Positions 30,731 through 43,138 of a stretch of DNA of 64,000 nucleotides are shown piece after piece; position 1 is the stretch's first letter, and each line of letters begins with the position of its first letter. Below the pieces are notes generated by a model. The model was not told where the DNA came from. It saw only the letters and a program-made list of their open reading frames with translations, and ran no database searches. Source of the stretch: Solanum dulcamara. Its lineage: Eukaryota; Streptophyta; Magnoliopsida; Solanales; Solanaceae. The stretch spans positions 5,636,001 to 5,700,000 of the forward strand of contig NC_077243.1 of the NCBI RefSeq assembly GCF_947179165.1, read 5' to 3'. The position numbers and the translations under genes are program-made.

Positions 30731-31129
30731 TTGGCGTGAGACATCACCTGTGAAAATCACTCTATTCTAGCTGTGCTTGTACTAGGATTAGTTTTTGGCT
30801 GGACTATTGGGCCTTCGACTGGTACAGTCAACCGAGAGGGGCAATATCCGTTTCTCTTTGTCTGAACCTCCTTTTAAGTACCTAATTAGGTTCAGACAGA
30901 AGCAAAGACGGGCACCCTATGTTACTGATGGTTATTGTGCATCCGGATAATTTTTTTTTTTTTTAATTGGTAACTTTGTGTTTTTCTATAAATGATTAAG
31001 ATCAAACAGTACATTCGTTGAACTTGCACCATATTTACATCTGGATATTTGACATTGCTTTAATTACTGATTCATTACTTACTTGTCCCTGTACTTTGAG
31101 AAATGACATTAGTTTGATTACCTTTGACA
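30731..31129. other. Intergenic stretch before copy 2
   Basis: A poly(T) run lies near 30951-30964. I see nothing else I can name. Confidence 0.5.
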
Positions 31130-32129
31130 TCTTTATCAGTAAGTTTATTATATGTGCGTGTCTACTTTAACTTAATTTTGCAGATTTATACATATTCCAA
31201 ACTCAAATCAGTGTTTTTGGTTAAACTGGCCTAATTAAATTTGTCTTTAAACAGCAGCCGAGGCTTTGTTCCTTAACCCTTTTAGACCTTTTAATGCGTG
31301 GGACCCCCTAGGTTCTAGGTGGCAACAGAATTGATTTACTCAGTTTTTCCTTTCTTCTTTTTTTAGAAATAAATATTTTATTCACATACTAGGATTTTAT
31401 TTCCAGTCTATAATAGTTCTGATGACATGGACTAACAGTGCATTCCACTACATAATCTATTGCAAGACCTGCTGCAAACGCATGTCTATTTCTGATACCC
31501 AGAGATAGATTATAGTGCAAAATCTAATTTTCTTCTTTGATTACTATTCCTATTATAAGTCCTAATGTTGATATTGTTGCTAGCATAAAGCCATAAACAT
31601 TACTTATCCTAATTTCAAAATAAAAACGAATAAAGTCTAAGACTGAGAGCATCTTATTGGTTGTATTCGTTCATAGTGGAAGTGCAAAAAAAGGGCAGAG
31701 AAGAATTAAATAGGTACAGATTACAGTAATGCAAGCAGAGTATTTATTAGCATGCCCTCGGGAGCAAATTCCTTTAATTGAAACCCAATTTTAAGAGGGC
31801 AAACCTGAAATTTACGCAGTTAAGACAACCTCGGTCCTACTCACACACAATTCAGAAGTGAATTTTGTTTTGAAACGTTGGTGATGTAGTCAATGGGTTT
31901 TGAAAGACTCATTGACAGATGTGTTCTGCCTCTGCTGCATGCGTTACATTCGTCATACAACCCCTCTTTTCTTTCTCTCTCTCTCTCTCTTACTTGTCCT
32001 TTGTACTGGCGTCACCTTTTAGGTCTTTCTGTACTTCCATTTTCGTCTTTGATTTCTTCTAGGTTTTAGAGACTTAAAAGCTTGGTTTGCAGTGCTCTTC
32101 TTGTTCTCTGTGTGCTATGAGAAAAGGAA
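31130..32129 (+). promoter_or_regulatory. Upstream region of copy 2
   Basis: It aligns with the upstream regions of copy 1 (770-1275) and especially copy 3 (58490-59629). The two share an extra block of about 450 bp (for example CATTCCACTACATAATCTAT and GCAAATTCCTTTAATTGAAA). Conservation next to exon 1 suggests that transcription into the array is possible. Confidence 0.5.
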
Positions 32130-32255
32130 ATGGATGCCCCGGCTCGTGCTTCTGTGTCTGAGGAGGAGGAACACAACAGAGGACTTTTTGAAGCTGGGAA
32201 TGAGCTGCATCAGACGCCCCCTTCTTCTAAAGAGGAGCTTCTGGAGAAACTTGAT
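32130..32255 (+). CDS. Copy 2 exon 1, intact
   Basis: 42 codons, phase 0 at the donor, closely similar to copy 1 exon 1 but with EEEEHNRG and HQTPPSS. It has an intact start and donor, so it can still head a transcript. Confidence 0.6.
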
Positions 32256-32693
32256 GTGAGAGCCTTTTCTTTTCTCTTTCCATCTGTTTATCCGCTTAAA
32301 CCTATGAAATAAAAAGTACATAGCGACCAAGGGGCCTCAATTTTTCTATGAGATTCTGAAACATTTTTGTGCTTTTCCCCCTTTACTGCGATTAAAGCTT
32401 CTATGTGAATGTGTGTTGCTTCCTAAACAGGTTTGAAATTTGTTTCCTTTTTTTGGTTACCGTTTTTAGGAAAATTTTAGTTGTTTAATTGGTTTACTAC
32501 CTGGATATTCAACTTATCAGTGGGGGTTTGATTCCTACCTTGTAAAAAATGATCCTTTTCTGTCAATGTAAGGTAGATTGATCATGATTTGTATCAGGTG
32601 AGATTCTGATAAGCACCCCTTGTGAAAGATCATCTCCTATAAGAGGTCTATTTGATTTTAAAGAAATTTTAGTAATTAAAACTTCTGTGTCAA

Positions 32694-33444
32694 CCTTAAA
32701 GAGCAAAACGCTCATGAATGAGATGAGTAATTGCTTGTGACTAGTGCTATCTTGTTGGTCAGTATAGTTTCATTGGCTTCTGGTCTTAGAGTTTTGTCTT
32801 GGTCAATTTCTGTCTTAGGAGAACTTATATGTGGGTGCCTCAGCAGTTGCATGTCCTTGAAAGATTGCCCCAGCTGAGATTCAGTGTGCCTTTTTTGGGA
32901 ATATAAATTGTTCTATTTTGAATTGTTTTGGGCTTTGAAGGTGATCAATTGATTATGTCCAATTCGGAACATGTAGAGCCAGTAAAATGGGGATGGAAAC
33001 ATGGAAAAGGACGGCAGTGATTTGTAGTGTCGCTTTTCCTCTTCTCTGTTTTGGCAACATGAAGAAGGCTGAGATGTTGGTAGTTGTAGATCAGATTGTT
33101 ATGGTTAAGCCTTCAGGGATTAGCTCAATAGGCACAAGTTGATGGACTTATGTATTAGGTCACAATTTCGAGCCTTTCACCAGGCAAACTCAATCAGGTA
33201 TTTAAGTGGAGAAGGGTAGAGGAGCGGGCCCATCATCCCCAAGTTCCAAAGGTTGCGGTTGGCCCAAAGGGTTGGCTCCAGATGGATTTCTCGAACTTAA
33301 AAGAAAGATTGGTAGACTTGAAAAGTAAAAAGGAAAGGAAGTAAAGGCCGAAAGACCAGGAGGTATGGGAGAAAATATGTCTGATTGCCGGCACCAATCA
33401 ACTATTAGGTACAGTTTCAGCAGCTTCAATCGGTCTCATGAATG
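32694..33444 (+). repeat. Partial first unit of the array (intron 3 sequence)
   Basis: It begins at the intron 1 / intron 3 junction (TGTCAACC|TTAAAGAGC) and contains the SINE copy. Its variant TTGGTCAG...CATTGGCTTCTGG (about 32753-32780) matches the segment between units 6 and 7 (about 44513), not units 1-5. Confidence 0.8.
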
Positions 33445-35383
33445 GAGGTATACCTTATACTATTCAAAAAATGTTGAAACATCTGAACAATCACAACATC
33501 TGACTTGAGATCCAACATCAGCACGCACGTTCGGTACTTTGCAAGAACTTCAATAGTTGAGACAACCTTTGAATAACAGCGACCATCCAAGCAAGACAAC
33601 TTCCCAAACTCCAACACTGCAAGCTCAAAAAAGTCCTGTCCTCAAATTGAACAAGAAACCAAACAATGAGTATGTATAAATGTTATTCATGTATCCAAGA
33701 AAATCATAGATGCATAACTACTACAGAATCTGAACCATCAATTACAAAGCAAAAAAGCTTCGCTACAAGAAAGACTGGCAACCAGTCTGGCTTCCAATTT
33801 GGGTAAAGAAAGCTGCATGAGTTGTACTTGCCTTAATTCTGCTATCATCATATGGTTGATCTGGAGCTGTAATTCTCATGACCTCACTGATGCAAGATGC
33901 AACTGACACCTTTACATCTATGTCAGGATGTCGTGAAGGTGTCAGATGCATCTTCCGTCAGTGAGATCATGAGAAATGCAGCTCCAGTTCAACCATATGA
34001 TGATAGCAGACTTGAGGCAAGTACAACTCGTACAGCCTTCTTTGCTCAAATTGGAATAAATATCGATTGCCAGTCTCTCTTCTACCTAAGTTGTTTAGCT
34101 TTTTAATTGATGGTTTAGATTTTGTAGTAGTTATGCATATATGATTTTCTTGGATGCAAGAATAATATTTATATATACTCATAGTTTGGTTTCTTGCTCA
34201 ATTGGCGGACAAGACTTTTTTGAGCTTGCAGTGTTGGAGTTTGGGAAGTTGTCCTGCTTAGATGGTCGCTGTTATTCCAAGGCTGTCTAACCTATTGAAG
34301 TTCTTGATAGTATCGAACGTGCGTGCTGATGTTGGATCTCAAGTTAGATTCTGTGATTGTTCAGATGTTTCAACATTTTTTGAACAGTTTAAGGTATACC
34401 TCCCTCCAATTGTGTTATACATTCATAATTTTTATAAAGGAAAGAGGGATGGAAACCAACCACATGGGTGTAACTTTGCTGGTATTTTATCTCTTATTGG
34501 TCATTTATTTCTGGTAATATAATGTATGCTCTGTCCTTGCCACAAGTTAAAGTATTACTTTTCCCTTTTCTACATTTTCATTTAGTTATTTGTGTACTAG
34601 GACAAGAAAAGAACTGAACTGCAAACTGTCAACCTTAAAGAGCAAAACGCTCATGAATGAGATGAGTAATTGCTTGTGACTAGTGCTATCTTGCTGTTCA
34701 GTATAGTTTCGTTGGTTGTTGCGCCTAGAGTTTTGTCTTGGTCAATTTCTGTCTTAGGAGAACTTATATGTGGGTGCCTCAGCAGTTGCATGTCCTTGAA
34801 AGATTGCCCCAGCTGAGATTCAGTGTGCCTTTTTTGGGAATATAAATTGTTCTATTTTGAATTGTTTTGGGCTTTGAAGGTGATCAATTGATTATGTCCA
34901 ATTCGGAACATGTAGAGCCAGTAAAATGGGGATGGAAACATGGAAAAGGACGGCAGTGATTTGTAGTGTCGCTTTTCCTCTTCTCTGTTTTGGCAACATG
35001 AAGAAGGTTGAGATGTTGGTAGTTGTAGATCAGATTGTTATGGTTAAGCCTTCAGGGATTAGCTCAATAGGCACAGGTTGATGGACTTATGTATTAGGTC
35101 ACAATTTCGAGCCTTTCACCAGGCAAACTCAATCAGGTATTTAAGTGGAGAAGGGTAGAGGAGCGGGCCCATCATCCCCAAGTTCCAAAGGTTGCGGTTG
35201 GCCCAAAGGGTTGGCTCCAGATGGATTTCTCGAACTTAAAAGAAAGATTGGTAGACTTGAAAAGTAAAAAGGAAAGGAAGTAAAGGCCGAAAGACCAGGA
35301 GGTATGGGAGAAAATATGTCTGATTGCCGGCACCAATCAACTATTAGGTACAGTTTCAGCAGCTTCAATCGGTCTCATGAATG
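33445..35383. repeat. Array unit 1 (1939 bp) with inverted repeat
   Basis: The left arm 33445-33911 is the reverse complement of part of exon 2, intron 2, exon 3 and the start of intron 3. The right arm 33936-34402 is the same in forward direction. The loop is about 24 bp. Forward intron 3 sequence with the SINE follows. Minus-strand fragments such as [17 protein letters not shown] and [10 protein letters not shown] show the origin. Confidence 0.93.
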
Positions 35384-37322
35384 GAGGTATACCTTATACT
35401 ATTCAAAAAATGTTGAAACATCTGAACAATCACAACATCTGACTTGAGATCCAACATCAGCACGCACGTTCGGTACTTTGCAAGAACTTCAATAGTTGAG
35501 ACAACCTTTGAATAACAGCGACCATCCAAGCAAGACAACTTCCCAAACTCCAACACTGCAAGCTCAAAAAAGTCCTGTCCTCAAATTGAACAAGAAACCA
35601 AACAATGAGTATGTATAAATGTTATTCATGTATCCAAGAAAATCATAGATGCATAACTACTACAGAATCTGAACCATCAATTACAAAGCAAAAAAGCTTC
35701 GCTACAAGAAAGACTGGCAACCAGTCTGGCTTCCAATTTGGGTAAAGAAAGCTGCATGAGTTGTACTTGCCTTAATTCTGCTATCATCATATGGTTGATC
35801 TGGAGCTGTAATTCTCATGACCTCACTGATGCAAGATGCAACTGACACCTTTACATCTATGTCAGGATGTCGTGAAGGTGTCAGATGCATCTTCCGTCAG
35901 TGAGATCATGAGAAATGCAGCTCCAGTTCAACCATATGATGATAGCAGACTTGAGGCAAGTACAACTCGTACAGCCTTCTTTGCTCAAATTGGAATAAAT
36001 ATCGATTGCCAGTCTCTCTTCTACCTAAGTTGTTTAGCTTTTTAATTGATGGTTTAGATTTTGTAGTAGTTATGCATATATGATTTTCTTGGATGCAAGA
36101 ATAATATTTATATATACTCATAGTTTGGTTTCTTGCTCAATTGGCGGACAAGACTTTTTTGAGCTTGCAGTGTTGGAGTTTGGGAAGTTGTCCTGCTTAG
36201 ATGGTCGCTGTTATTCCAAGGCTGTCTAACCTATTGAAGTTCTTGATAGTATCGAACGTGCGTGCTGATGTTGGATCTCAAGTTAGATTCTGTGATTGTT
36301 CAGATGTTTCAACATTTTTTGAACAGTTTAAGGTATACCTCCCTCCAATTGTGTTATACATTCATAATTTTTATAAAGGAAAGAGGGATGGAAACCAACC
36401 ACATGGGTGTAACTTTGCTGGTATTTTATCTCTTATTGGTCATTTATTTCTGGTAATATAATGTATGCTCTGTCCTTGCCACAAGTTAAGGTATTACTTT
36501 TCCCTTTTCTACATTTTCATTTAGTTATTTGTGTACTAGGACAAGAAAAGAACTGAACTGCAAACTGTCAACCTTAAAGAGCAAAACGCTCATGAATGAG
36601 ATGAGTAATTGCTTGTGACTAGTGCTATCTTGCTGTTCAGTGTAGTTTCGTTGGTTGTTGCGCCTAGAGTTTTGTCTTGGTCAATTTCTGTCTTAGGAGA
36701 ACTTATATGTGGGTGCCTCAGCAGTTGCATGTCCTTGAAAGATTGCCCCAGCTGAGATTCAGTGTGCCTTTTTTGGGAATATAAATTGTTCTATTTTGAA
36801 TTGTTTTGGGCTTTGAAGGTGATCAATTGATTATGTCCAATTCGGAACATGTAGAGCCAGTAAAATGGGGATGGAAACATGGAAAAGGACGGCAGTGATT
36901 TGTAGTGTCGCTTTTCCTCTTCTCTGTTTTGGCAACATGAAGAAGGCTGAGATGTTGGTAGTTGTAGATCAGATTGTTATGGTTAAGCCTTCAGGGATTA
37001 GCTCAATAGGCACAAGTTGATGGACTTATGTATTAGGTCACAATTTCGAGCCTTTCACCAGGCAAACTCAATCAGGTATTTAAGTGGAGAAGGGTAGAGG
37101 AGCGGGCCCATCATCCCCAAGTTCCAAAGGTTGCGGTTGGCCCAAAGGGTTGGCTCCAGATGGATTTCTCGAACTTAAAAGAAAGATTGGTAGACTTGAA
37201 AAGTAAAAAGGAAAGGAAGTAAAGGCCGAAAGACCAGGAGGTATGGGAGAAAATATGTCTGATTGCCGGCACCAATCAACTATTAGGTACAGTTTCAGCA
37301 GCTTCAATCGGTCTCATGAATG
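35384..37322. repeat. Array unit 2 (1939 bp) with inverted repeat
   Basis: Arms about 35384-35850 and 35875-36341. Nearly identical to unit 1. It differs at sites that alternate along the array (for example GTTAAGG near 36486 and CAGTGTAG near 36638). Confidence 0.93.
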
Positions 37323-39261
37323 GAGGTATACCTTATACTATTCAAAAAATGTTGAAACATCTGAACAATCACAACATCTGACTTGAGATCCAACATCAGC
37401 ACGCACGTTCGGTACTTTGCAAGAACTTCAATAGTTGAGACAACCTTTGAATAACAGCGACCATCCAAGCAAGACAACTTCCCAAACTCCAACACTGCAA
37501 GCTCAAAAAAGTCCTGTCCTCAAATTGAACAAGAAACCAAACAATGAGTATGTATAAATGTTATTCATGTATCCAAGAAAATCATAGATGCATAACTACT
37601 ACAGAATCTGAACCATCAATTACAAAGCAAAAAAGCTTCGCTACAAGAAAGACTGGCAACCAGTCTGGCTTCCAATTTGGGTAAAGAAAGCTGCATGAGT
37701 TGTACTTGCCTTAATTCTGCTATCATCATATGGTTGATCTGGAGCTGTAATTCTCATGACCTCACTGATGCAAGATGCAACTGACACCTTTACATCTATG
37801 TCAGGATGTCGTGAAGGTGTCAGATGCATCTTCCGTCAGTGAGATCATGAGAAATGCAGCTCCAGTTCAACCATATGATGATAGCAGACTTGAGGCAAGT
37901 ACAACTCGTACAGCCTTCTTTGCTCAAATTGGAATAAATATCGATTGCCAGTCTCTCTTCTACCTAAGTTGTTTAGCTTTTTAATTGATGGTTTAGATTT
38001 TGTAGTAGTTATGCATATATGATTTTCTTGGATGCAAGAATAATATTTATATATACTCATAGTTTGGTTTCTTGCTCAATTGGCGGACAAGACTTTTTTG
38101 AGCTTGCAGTGTTGGAGTTTGGGAAGTTGTCCTGCTTAGATGGTCGCTGTTATTCCAAGGCTGTCTAACCTATTGAAGTTCTTGATAGTATCGAACGTGC
38201 GTGCTGATGTTGGATCTCAAGTTAGATTCTGTGATTGTTCAGATGTTTCAACATTTTTTGAACAGTTTAAGGTATACCTCCCTCCAATTGTGTTATACAT
38301 TCATAATTTTTATAAAGGAAAGAGGGATGGAAACCAACCACATGGGTGTAACTTTGCTGGTATTTTATCTCTTATTGGTCATTTATTTCTGGTAATATAA
38401 TGTATGCTCTGTCCTTGCCACAAGTTAAAGTATTACTTTTCCCTTTTCTACATTTTCATTTAGTTATTTGTGTACTAGGACAAGAAAAGAACTGAACTGC
38501 AAACTGTCAACCTTAAAGAGCAAAACGCTCATGAATGAGATGAGTAATTGCTTGTGACTAGTGCTATCTTGCTGTTCAGTATAGTTTCGTTGGTTGTTGC
38601 GCCTAGAGTTTTGTCTTGGTCAATTTCTGTCTTAGGAGAACTTATATGTGGGTGCCTCAGCAGTTGCATGTCCTTGAAAGATTGCCCCAGCTGAGATTCA
38701 GTGTGCCTTTTTTGGGAATATAAATTGTTCTATTTTGAATTGTTTTGGGCTTTGAAGGTGATCAATTGATTATGTCCAATTCGGAACATGTAGAGCCAGT
38801 AAAATGGGGATGGAAACATGGAAAAGGACGGCAGTGATTTGTAGTGTCGCTTTTCCTCTTCTCTGTTTTGGCAACATGAAGAAGGTTGAGATGTTGGTAG
38901 TTGTAGATCAGATTGTTATGGTTAAGCCTTCAGGGATTAGCTCAATAGGCACAGGTTGATGGACTTATGTATTAGGTCACAATTTCGAGCCTTTCACCAG
39001 GCAAACTCAATCAGGTATTTAAGTGGAGAAGGGTAGAGGAGCGGGCCCATCATCCCCAAGTTCCAAAGGTTGCGGTTGGCCCAAAGGGTTGGCTCCAGAT
39101 GGATTTCTCGAACTTAAAAGAAAGATTGGTAGACTTGAAAAGTAAAAAGGAAAGGAAGTAAAGGCCGAAAGACCAGGAGGTATGGGAGAAAATATGTCTG
39201 ATTGCCGGCACCAATCAACTATTAGGTACAGTTTCAGCAGCTTCAATCGGTCTCATGAATG
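37323..39261. repeat. Array unit 3 (1939 bp) with inverted repeat
   Basis: Arms about 37323-37789 and 37814-38280. It carries the unit 1 variants (GTTAAAG near 38425). Confidence 0.93.
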
Positions 39262-41200
39262 GAGGTATACCTTATACTATTCAAAAAATGTTGAAACATC
39301 TGAACAATCACAACATCTGACTTGAGATCCAACATCAGCACGCACGTTCGGTACTTTGCAAGAACTTCAATAGTTGAGACAACCTTTGAATAACAGCGAC
39401 CATCCAAGCAAGACAACTTCCCAAACTCCAACACTGCAAGCTCAAAAAAGTCCTGTCCTCAAATTGAACAAGAAACCAAACAATGAGTATGTATAAATGT
39501 TATTCATGTATCCAAGAAAATCATAGATGCATAACTACTACAGAATCTGAACCATCAATTACAAAGCAAAAAAGCTTCGCTACAAGAAAGACTGGCAACC
39601 AGTCTGGCTTCCAATTTGGGTAAAGAAAGCTGCATGAGTTGTACTTGCCTTAATTCTGCTATCATCATATGGTTGATCTGGAGCTGTAATTCTCATGACC
39701 TCACTGATGCAAGATGCAACTGACACCTTTACATCTATGTCAGGATGTCGTGAAGGTGTCAGATGCATCTTCCGTCAGTGAGATCATGAGAAATGCAGCT
39801 CCAGTTCAACCATATGATGATAGCAGACTTGAGGCAAGTACAACTCGTACAGCCTTCTTTGCTCAAATTGGAATAAATATCGATTGCCAGTCTCTCTTCT
39901 ACCTAAGTTGTTTAGCTTTTTAATTGATGGTTTAGATTTTGTAGTAGTTATGCATATATGATTTTCTTGGATGCAAGAATAATATTTATATATACTCATA
40001 GTTTGGTTTCTTGCTCAATTGGCGGACAAGACTTTTTTGAGCTTGCAGTGTTGGAGTTTGGGAAGTTGTCCTGCTTAGATGGTCGCTGTTATTCCAAGGC
40101 TGTCTAACCTATTGAAGTTCTTGATAGTATCGAACGTGCGTGCTGATGTTGGATCTCAAGTTAGATTCTGTGATTGTTCAGATGTTTCAACATTTTTTGA
40201 ACAGTTTAAGGTATACCTCCCTCCAATTGTGTTATACATTCATAATTTTTATAAAGGAAAGAGGGATGGAAACCAACCACATGGGTGTAACTTTGCTGGT
40301 ATTTTATCTCTTATTGGTCATTTATTTCTGGTAATATAATGTATGCTCTGTCCTTGCCACAAGTTAAGGTATTACTTTTCCCTTTTCTACATTTTCATTT
40401 AGTTATTTGTGTACTAGGACAAGAAAAGAACTGAACTGCAAACTGTCAACCTTAAAGAGCAAAACGCTCATGAATGAGATGAGTAATTGCTTGTGACTAG
40501 TGCTATCTTGCTGTTCAGTATAGTTTCGTTGGTTGTTGCGCCTAGAGTTTTGTCTTGGTCAATTTCTGTCTTAGGAGAACTTATATGTGGGTGCCTCAGC
40601 AGTTGCATGTCCTTGAAAGATTGCCCCAGCTGAGATTCAGTGTGCCTTTTTTGGGAATATAAATTGTTCTATTTTGAATTGTTTTGGGCTTTGAAGGTGA
40701 TCAATTGATTATGTCCAATTCGGAACATGTAGAGCCAGTAAAATGGGGATGGAAACATGGAAAAGGACGGCAGTGATTTGTAGTGTCGCTTTTCCTCTTC
40801 TCTGTTTTGGCAACATGAAGAAGGCTGAGATGTTGGTAGTTGTAGATCAGATTGTTATGGTTAAGCCTTCAGGGATTAGCTCAATAGGCACAGGTTGATG
40901 GACTTATGTATTAGGTCACAATTTCGAGCCTTTCACCAGGCAAACTCAATCAGGTATTTAAGTGGAGAAGGGTAGAGGAGCGGGCCCATCATCCCCAAGT
41001 TCCAAAGGTTGCGGTTGGCCCAAAGGGTTGGCTCCAGATGGATTTCTCGAACTTAAAAGAAAGATTGGTAGACTTGAAAAGTAAAAAGGAAAGGAAGTAA
41101 AGGCCGAAAGACCAGGAGGTATGGGAGAAAATATGTCTGATTGCCGGCACCAATCAACTATTAGGTACAGTTTCAGCAGCTTCAATCGGTCTCATGAATG
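39262..41200. repeat. Array unit 4 (1939 bp) with inverted repeat
   Basis: Arms about 39262-39728 and 39753-40219. It carries the unit 2 variant GTTAAGG near 40365. Confidence 0.93.
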
Positions 41201-43138
41201 GAGGTATACCTTATACTATTCAAAAAATGTTGAAATATCTGAACAATCACAGCATCTGACTTGAGATCCAACATCAGCACGCACGTTCGGTACTTTGCAA
41301 GAACTTCAATAGTTGAGACAACCTTTGAATAACAGCGACCATCCAAGCAAGACAACTTCCCAAACTCCAACACTGCAAGCTCAAAAAAGTCCTGTCCTCA
41401 AATTGAACAAGAAACCAAACAATGAGTATGTATAAATGTTATTCATGTATCCAAGAAAATCATAGATGCATAACTACTACAGAATCTGAACCATCAATTA
41501 CAAAGCAAAAAAGCTTCGCTACAAGAAAGACTGGCAACCAGTCTGGCTTCCAATTTGGGTAAAGAAAGCTGCATGAGTTGTACTTGCCTTAATTCTGCTA
41601 TCATCATATGGTTGATCTGGAGCTGTAATTCTCATGACCTCACTGATGCAAGATGCAACTGACACCTTTACATCTATGTCAGGATGTCGTGAAGGTGTCA
41701 GATGCATCTTCCGTCAGTGAGATCATGAGAAATGCAGCTCCAGTTCAACCATATGATGATAGCAGACTTGAGGCAAGTACAACTCGTACAGCCTTCTTTG
41801 CTCAAATTGGAATAAATATCGATTGCCAGTCTCTCTTCTACCTAAGTTGTTTAGCTTTTTAATTGATGGTTTAGATTCTGTAGTAGTTATGCATATATGA
41901 TTTTCTTGGATGCAAGAATAATATTTATATATACTCATAGTTTGGTTTCTTGCTCAATTGGCGGACAAGACTTTTTTGAGCTTGCAGTGTTGGAGTTTGG
42001 GAAGTTGTCCTTCTTAGATGGTCTCTGTTATTCAAAGGCTGCTAACCTATTGAAGTTCTTGCAAGTATCGAACGTGCGTGCTGATGTTGGATCTCAAGTT
42101 AGATTCTGTGATTGTTCAGATGTTTCAACATTTTATGAACAGTTTAAGGTATACCTCCCTCCAATTGTGTTATACATTCATAATTTTTATAAAGGAAAGA
42201 GGGATGGAAACCAACCACATGGGTGTAACTTTGCTGGTATTTTATCTCTTATTGGTCATTTATTTCTGGTAATATAATGTATGCTCTGTCCTTGCCACAA
42301 GTTAAAGTATTACTTTTCCCTTTTCTACATTTTCATTTAGTTATTTGTGTACTAGGACAAGAAAAGAACTGAACTGCAAACTGTCAACCTTAAAGAGCAA
42401 AACGCTCATGAATGAGATGAGTAATTGCTTGTGACTAGTGCTATCTTGCTGTTCAGTATAGTTTCGTTGGTTGTTGCGCCTAGAGTTTTGTCTTGGTCAA
42501 TTTCTGTCTTAGGAGAACTTATATGTGGGTGCCTCAGCAGTTGCATGTCCTTGAAAGATTGCCCCAGCTGAGATTCAGTGTGCCTTTTTTGGGAATATAA
42601 ATTGTTCTATTTTGAATTGTTTTGGGCTTTGAAGGTGATCAATTGATTATGTCCAATTCAGAACATGTAGAGCCAGTAAAATGGGGATGGAAACATGGAA
42701 AAGGACGGCAGTGATTTGTAGTGTCGCTTTTCCTCTTCTCTGTTTTGGCAACATGAAGAAGGCTGAGATGTTGGTAGTTGTAGATCAGATTGTTATGGTT
42801 AAGCCTTCAGGGATTAGCTCAATAGGCACAGGTTGATGGACTTATGTATTAGGTCACAATTTCGAGCCTTTCACCAGGCAAACTCAATCAGGTATTTAAG
42901 TGGAGAAGGGTAGAGGAGCGGGCCCATCATCCCCAAGTTCCAAAGGTTGCGGTTGGCCCAAAGGGTTGGCTCCAGATGGATTTCTCGAACTTAAAAGAAA
43001 GATTGGTAGACTTGGAAAGTATAAAGGAAAGGAAGTAAAGGCCGAAAGACCAGGAGGTATGGGAGAAACTATGTCTGAATGCCGGCACCAATCAACTACT
43101 AGGTACAGTTTCAACAGCTTCAATCAGTCTCATGAATG
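41201..43138. repeat. Array unit 5 (1938 bp) with inverted repeat
   Basis: Arms about 41201-41667 and 41692-42157. It has changes not in units 1-4, such as AAATATCTGA and CAGCATCTGA in the left arm, and TTCTTAGATGGTCTC and TTTTATGAAC in the right arm. Confidence 0.92.

Noticed and set aside
34262..34522. Possible forward exon 3 of copy 2 usable in splicing
   Set aside because: The right arms carry a stop in the exon 3 frame (GCTGTCTAACC) and only part of exon 2, so they cannot restore the PDS5 frame.
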